Below are positions 59,296 through 64,000 of a DNA stretch of 64,000 bases, piece by piece. The notes beneath the pieces were generated by a model that was not told the DNA's origin, did not search any database, and saw nothing but the letters and a program-made list of their open reading frames with translations. Made by a program: the position numbers and the translations under genes. Source of the stretch: Wolfiporia cocos (lineage: Eukaryota > Basidiomycota > Agaricomycetes > Polyporales > Phaeolaceae). Within the stretch, counting starts at the first letter, position 1, and the number at the start of each line of letters is the position of its first letter. Location of the stretch: positions 62,001 through 126,000 of the forward strand of contig JACCLO010000016.1 of NCBI GenBank assembly GCA_029448655.1, read 5' to 3'.

Positions 59296-60425
59296 TCTTA
59301 ATCTGCCAACTGCCCTTTGCTTAAGAAATGGCAGTTGTGAGCTAGGTTTGCACGCAGATTAATCTGCTAGCTGCGGCAGATTAATCTACTGTGATAATAA
59401 AATGGTACATCCAGGATTTGAACCAAGGACCTTAGCACAGATGAGAACAAGAGCATCACAGCATACATTAGCCAACTGAGCTACAGTGCAACTAGTGTCT
59501 GCACACTTTTAAGCAATATATAGAGTATTTTGTAAACTTCATTTTAACATCTTCCATAACACAAATACAAATGAATCTGCCTCTAAAGACCTGTGATTCC
59601 AGTGTATTCAACTTTCCCATTGTGAGTTGCTCCAGGTCAGGCATGGTAAATCAAGCTACCACTATCATTGTTGTAGCAGTTGGTTGCCTTGATGATTTGT
59701 GGAAATTGTGTGTAAAATTTGTGTTATATATCTTTTGATTGGTCAAAGGTAATTGATGCCACTATGGCTCAGTTGGCTAATTATGCTGTGATGCTCTGAT
59801 TCTCATCTGTGCTAAGGTCTGACACAGATATACGCTCATACCGTATAACCTGTGTACCGCTGTCCTAGTGGCCCTCATCCTAACGCGTAAGTCCTTTGGG
59901 GGTATCCCCACACCGCAGTGTCGAGGCACAGACGAGCAAGTCTAAGGGGTGGCTAAGCCAGCAGGCGCACACAGGGGTAGAGGTGGTATACAGGGGGACA
60001 AGCCCCAACGTCGAGAATAACAAGCATGAGGTCTTAAGGACCTCAGCGCAGAGACTATATACATGAGTTGTACTAAGAGGCGCGCGAGTAGTCCTACCCT
60101 ACAGTAAGGGACCGTGCGCGCAGTACATCACATGATACAGTACATAACTACTGAACGACCTAAGCACGTGGTTAGTTACGCTACTATGGGGGCGATTATA
60201 CCACTACACTAGAGGATGCGCGTAATCATGTGACCATATGTCTGAAGGGGTACGGGATCGAACCCATGCCACGGTGAAAACCGTGACAAGGTCCTTGGTT
60301 CAAATCCTGGATGTACCATTTTATTATCACAGTAGATTAATCTGCCGCAGCTAGAAGATTAATCTGTGTGCAAACCTAGCTCGCAACTGCCATTTCTTAA
60401 GTGAAGGGCAGTTGGCAGATTAAGA
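59296..60425. mobile_element. Foldback/MITE with tRNA-like arms, copy 2, split by a solo LTR
   Basis: Same element as 17845-18528: ends TCTTAATCTGCCAACTGCCC, long inverted arms, and tRNA-like blocks with A and B boxes. It is bordered by TA at 59294-59295 and 60426-60427. Its right tRNA-like block is split between the anticodon region and the B box by the LTR at 59820-60288. Without that insertion the element is about 656 bp, close to the 680 bp of copy 1. Confidence 0.78.
59815..60293 (-). mobile_element. Solo LTR, family 2, copy E, with AGGTC duplication
   Basis: The LTR is 59820-60288 (469 bp), flanked by the direct duplication AGGTC (59815-59819 and 60289-60293). Read on minus it runs TGTCACGG..TGTGTCA and contains a TATATA box, hairpin 1 (60027-60045) and hairpin 2 (59994-60006). 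Its target is the conserved AAGGTCCTTGG of the foldback element, so the unspoiled site is known exactly from copy 1. Confidence 0.88.
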
Positions 60426-60432
60426 TAGTTGA

Positions 60433-61728
60433 CTAAAACTCTACTGTGTTCCTCATCAGGGGTTGGAGGTTGAGGTTGAGGCACAGCTCATGGAGGTGTG
60501 GACTGTGTCTTGGTAGAGAAATTCGGTTTCGGTGGTAAAGGGTGTTGTAGTGTGCTCTGCCGCTACTGCTGCCTTTTTCTCCAGGTTGGAATCGTCGAAC
60601 TTCTGGTGCAACTCCCAGATGAACCATTGCCAGCTGATGTGCCACTGTCTGCTGAGGTAGTGCTCACGGGTGAATGCTGTTACCCATGAGTCTACCTTAG
60701 GACTGCGAATCAGTGAGATGGCTACCCCTACCTTCTTTGAGCCGGTGAAGGGTTCCGGTTCCCTGACTTTTGACTTGTACCTGGGGTCCGGGCATGGCTC
60801 TGGGAGCATGGAGTACGCGTCCCATTGCGAAGAGGCCGGTTTCTTGGGCCGCTACATTGACGCATGAGTTCCCTGGAGAGGCGCGGCTCCCCAGGTGTTC
60901 ATGTGTGGTGCCTGTGGTGGTGGAGGTGCCGGGGCTTGCTGAGCCATAGCCGCGAATGAAACCAGAGGAGTGAGGACCGGGGGTGTGTAGCCGGGCAGGA
61001 AGGGGTTCGTTTGCCGGGAGTTTCTGCAGGTTGGGGGTGTCGGGAGTGGTCAGGATCCATGGGGAGTTCGCTGGGGAGAGTGCATATGCACCGATCATAC
61101 CCAATTTTCTACCAGGCAGAACCGACTTTTGACGACTGAGACGTTAGACCTGACAGGGGGTGGGTGTTGGCTGTGCTGTGATGCTGCATCTCTGGCTTGG
61201 AGAGCATCTGCCTGTACCCGTTGTGCTTCCCATAGGAATTGCCCAGCCATCTCCCTAGACCATGTGCCAGTGTTGACCATCGCCTGCGTGACCGTTTGAC
61301 ATCTGTCACCGAAGTCTGCTGCCATGGGGTGGGGTGGAAATGCCCACTGCATGGTGAGGGGGGAGCTGATATGACCAAGTTGACTCCCACCATGGATGGT
61401 GTTTGACTGTTCCCTTGCTAGATGGAACGCCTGCTGCAGTTGTTCCGAGGGCAGCCCCTGTGGCTGCTGCGAGGCTCCATAAGCGAGGGATCGGCCCGGG
61501 GTGTTTATTTCCGATGGTCATTTCCTTGACCGGGGCAACTTTGACGGGACGTGGTGCATGCATGCTGTCTGCAACTGAGAGCTGCCCCATGTCGACACCA
61601 AATGCATTGAACGGGTTGAATGTGGGTGTGTGGGATGGAGGTGGAGCTCCTCCGGGGCCGAGTATGTTGAATGGGGCCGGTGCCTCCTCTGGCTGAGGGT
61701 TGTGGATGTAGTTGATGGAGTGAGCCAT
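60433..61728 (-). pseudogene. Retrotransposon gag-like remnant
   Basis: Fragments in several frames on minus. The frame starting at 61728 opens MAHSINYIHNPQPEEAP and is Pro-rich. A second piece (61095-61352) reads like a helical spacer (WSREMAGQFLWEAQRVQADA). A third (60456-60809) contains REPEPFTGS and WFIWELHQKFDDSNLE, which resemble the capsid part of Ty3-type gag proteins. The pieces are separated by frameshifts and stops, and no protease, reverse transcriptase or integrase follows within view. I call it a decayed LTR retrotransposon fragment. Confidence 0.6.
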
Positions 61729-62103
61729 GTCTCGTACTTTACTGAATGTGGTATGTAAAAAAGTGTAGTTGCGACTGAGAACGCTACCCGCCCACTGTGG
61801 GACCTCTAGAGGCTATCGGGGTGGTAGCTATAAATTCTCTGTCCACTACAAACTGAGACCACCTCTTTTTGGAGGTGTGCCAAGAAACACCAAGGGGTTT
61901 TCTGCCCAAGGCCAGCAAGTAATCTCAGCCTCCGAAACCTCATCCAGCCCCAAAGCTAATTCGGGATACCGGGGGCATGGGAACTATCCGCCTATGTGAT
62001 GGGGTGTGTAAAATTCTACCGTAAGCGGCAAGTGCCAGTACAGTACGTAGGCTTGTTCTCGCCTCTTCAGCCACCGGGAAGGTGCTGGGTTGTATAGTAA
62101 TGG
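61729..62103. other. Retroelement flank without a gene call
   Basis: Lies between the gag remnant and the LTR at 62104. A 76-codon frame (61769-61999 plus) has no recognisable motif. It may be the untranslated leader of the gag element, read on minus. Confidence 0.35.
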
Positions 62104-62634
62104 TGTCACGGTTTATTATCGTGACCCGGGCGAATGCCCCCTCTCAGCGCCGAACCAAAGACTTTAAGTATTCAGGTCATGTGATGTATAGATAGTTGCG
62201 CGCTTGGTTGAGTAGCAGATAAGATAACCCGTATGTAACGTGACTAGGGTATAGGGTTTCTATGTAGCGGTATACTCCCCTGACGTTTAGGCACATGCGC
62301 ACAGGCCATGTCGCTTTAGGGCCAGCTTAGGACTTGGTAGATACAGCGCTACTCCTGTACTTAAAAGCTAGAAGGTCTGAGGCATACTCCTCAGACTTCT
62401 CAATCTTACTCTGGGGCTTAGACCCCCTTACTTGCAACTCCCCTGCTGCTTGCGTGATAGCCCATCTACTAGTCACCACCACCTCGACCTCCAACGTCTT
62501 GCCTTAGGACTTAGCCCTTGACCAGCCTTGGCATCTTGGGCCCCTCTGGTATTGATATAGCGTTGCGTTATAGGGGGAGTAGGGCTAGGGGAGATAGGGC
62601 GTGGGCGGTTGTGGGATGACACAGGTCTGTGTCA
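62104..62634 (+). mobile_element. LTR, family 2, copy B
   Basis: Starts TGTCACGG, which begins an inverted repeat (TGTCACGG..TCGTGAC), and ends CTGTGTCA at 62634 (531 bp). Contains CTTTAGGG (62314-62321), hairpin 1 (62375-62396) and hairpin 2 (GGGG..CCCC, about 62413-62426). The flanks AATGG and ATATG do not match, so a target duplication is not supported; the copy may be rearranged. Confidence 0.65.
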
Positions 62635-63070
62635 ATATGTATATCTACCAAACTGGTGTTTACAATAGTTAACGGACTATATATGAGACCTCACATTTTG
62701 CTGATGGGCTTGTGTCTCAGGCCAAGCCAGGTGTTGCATTTTTGACATAAGCACCGTGTGCTGCAACCTGTTGCCCCCTACTCATCTTGAGCCCACGAAC
62801 TCACATTCAGAAGTCACCTGATATATTAGATAGTTGTGCGATTGCTAGATAAGATAACCCGGCAGGTCCCCATGTGTATCATGTGATGAGGCAGTACTGT
62901 TGTAGAGTGTGCGGTGCACAGACCACGTAGCTTTAGGGTAGACAGTACATTCTTTGGTGCCCCACATGTATATATACTTGTGATGTCTGGGGCTTACTCC
63001 CCAGACTTGTCAATCTCGTTGTGGGCTTAGGCCCACTTTATCATGTTTGACACAAGACTTACTATTGATT
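62635..63070 (+). mobile_element. LTR fragment, family 2, copy C
   Basis: Shares the family-2 core: CTTTAGGG (62931-62938), TATATATA (about 62969), hairpin 1 GTCTGGGG..CCCCAGAC (62985-63006) and hairpin 2 GTGGGC..GCCCAC (about 63021-63036). The ends are not clear. Confidence 0.55.
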
Positions 63071-63420
63071 GAGCTTGAGTGCTGAAGGGGCGAGCGATAA
63101 AGGGTTTCAAGTATTTAAGCAAGTAGTATTGGTCAAAAGCTTTAAGGACTATATGACAGTGGTTTAGAGGTGAACTAGTCTGAGTCCTAAGTGACTCAGA
63201 CATCGGCTTATATACATGGTCGAGAGCAGTGCTACATGGCCTACCCTAAAGTACCATGGTCTGTGCATAGCAGGGAGATGGTCATAAGCATGTGATAGAG
63301 TGTATTGGGGTATGAGCAATCATGCCTGAGGGGCCGTGACTAGCGGAAGGTGCCGGCATCCATGGGTGCTGAGCCTAAATGTCATGTGAGAGTATTTGGC
63401 AGTTAGCAAAGTATGTTTGC
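63071..63420 (-). mobile_element. LTR fragment, family 2, copy D
   Basis: On minus: CTTTAGGG (complement of 63244-63251), TATATA (about 63207) and hairpin 1 with 9-bp arms GTCTGAGTC..GACTCAGAC (63178-63201). It faces copy C tail to tail. Boundaries are uncertain and the second hairpin is not clear. Confidence 0.5.
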
Positions 63421-64000
63421 ATCTACTTGGTTGGTGGCTACAAGTGATAATGAGCAATTGATGAGATAAGATGGACGATTGTGATAACAGATTAGATAAG
63501 GGATCATGTGATTGGTGGATTAGGCGCTGTGCGTAGAACTTGAGCTAGAGACGTCGTAGAGACTTGTATAAAATAGGGAAAAATAGGGGAAAAAGATATA
63601 ATTTGTGACAATGTTACCACTCTGCTGCGCTACTTAAGACGGCTCATCTGCAACCTCAACTACTGGCCTCTACCTTTGGAGCCCACATCTTAGCATCATG
63701 TTACCTAGGCTGTGGGGACATAGGGACTTAGGTGTTGAGGGCTAACTGTAGACAGTTTGGGGCAGAGCATTGTGGGAGATGGTTCACAGGTATTGTGACC
63801 ATGGCTGAGCGTGAGCATCATGAGACCTCACAAGCAAGTGTCCATGTTCAGGCACAGCAGCCATCCGGTGAGCAAAAAAAATCTTGATCACTCTATTCTA
63901 ATAAATTGCCTTCACATATCTATATATAACAGACAAGGAGGGTGGGTACAATCACTACCGCAGCCAGGTAGGGGATGATCGGGATGAGCTGTTGAAGGCG
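63421..64000. other. Repeat-like stretch at the right edge
   Basis: GGTTCACAGGTATTGTGACCA near 63781-63801 resembles the end of LTR copy A, and short TTGTGACA words recur, suggesting more LTR debris. No gene is called. Confidence 0.35.

Noticed and set aside
62104..63420. Complete LTR retrotransposon bounded by copies B and D
   Set aside because: The copies are in opposite orientation with no internal coding region, so they cannot be the two ends of one element.
1..64000. CRISPR arrays, bacterial operons or prophage
   Set aside because: No regularly spaced short repeats and no Shine-Dalgarno-led operons. All genes are intron-bearing fungal types except the single-exon F-box gene.

Overview
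This window comes from a filamentous basidiomycete, most likely an Agaricomycete. The genes are cut by many 50-70 bp introns with GT(A/G)..AG borders and CTAAC/CTAAT branch sites. The gene set is eukaryotic and fungal: SMC6, ALG7, F-actin capping protein alpha, isocitrate lyase, and CYP51-, FMO- and GMC-type oxidoreductases. All calls rest on reading the sequence and splicing by eye; no alignment or RNA evidence was available.

Layout. (1) 1-12.5 kb looks like part of a secondary-metabolite cluster: an iterative type I polyketide synthase running off the left edge (minus), a monocarboxylate-type MFS transporter (plus), an NTF2-fused flavin monooxygenase (minus) and a class V PLP enzyme (plus). 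(2) 12.5-22 kb is gene-poor: a non-autonomous hAT element with 8-bp target duplications, a single-exon F-box gene, a foldback element with tRNA-like arms and a decayed F-box paralogue. (3) 22.6-41.3 kb is a dense housekeeping block: a single-pass membrane protein divergent from SMC6, then ALG7, isocitrate lyase, capping protein alpha, a SAP-domain protein and a coiled-coil SIKE/FGFR1OP2-like protein. (4) 42.6-47.6 kb carries a CYP51-family P450 with an unusual I-helix and an orphan seven-TM protein. (5) 47.6-56.8 kb is a repeat nest of solo LTRs, a second hAT element inside a foldback repeat, and tandem repeats. (6) 56.8-59 kb is a GMC oxidoreductase. (7) 59-64 kb is again repeats: the second tRNA-like foldback split by a solo LTR, a gag remnant and several related LTR pieces.

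Best observations: a 12-nt microexon that completes the SMC6 Walker A loop; three GC-AG introns forced by conserved protein motifs; a CYP51-like enzyme whose I-helix has Glu-Asp-Thr where CYP51 has Gln-His-Thr; LTR copies that share two hairpins just after the TATA box, with stem changes that keep pairing; and well-resolved nested insertions with exact target-site duplications.
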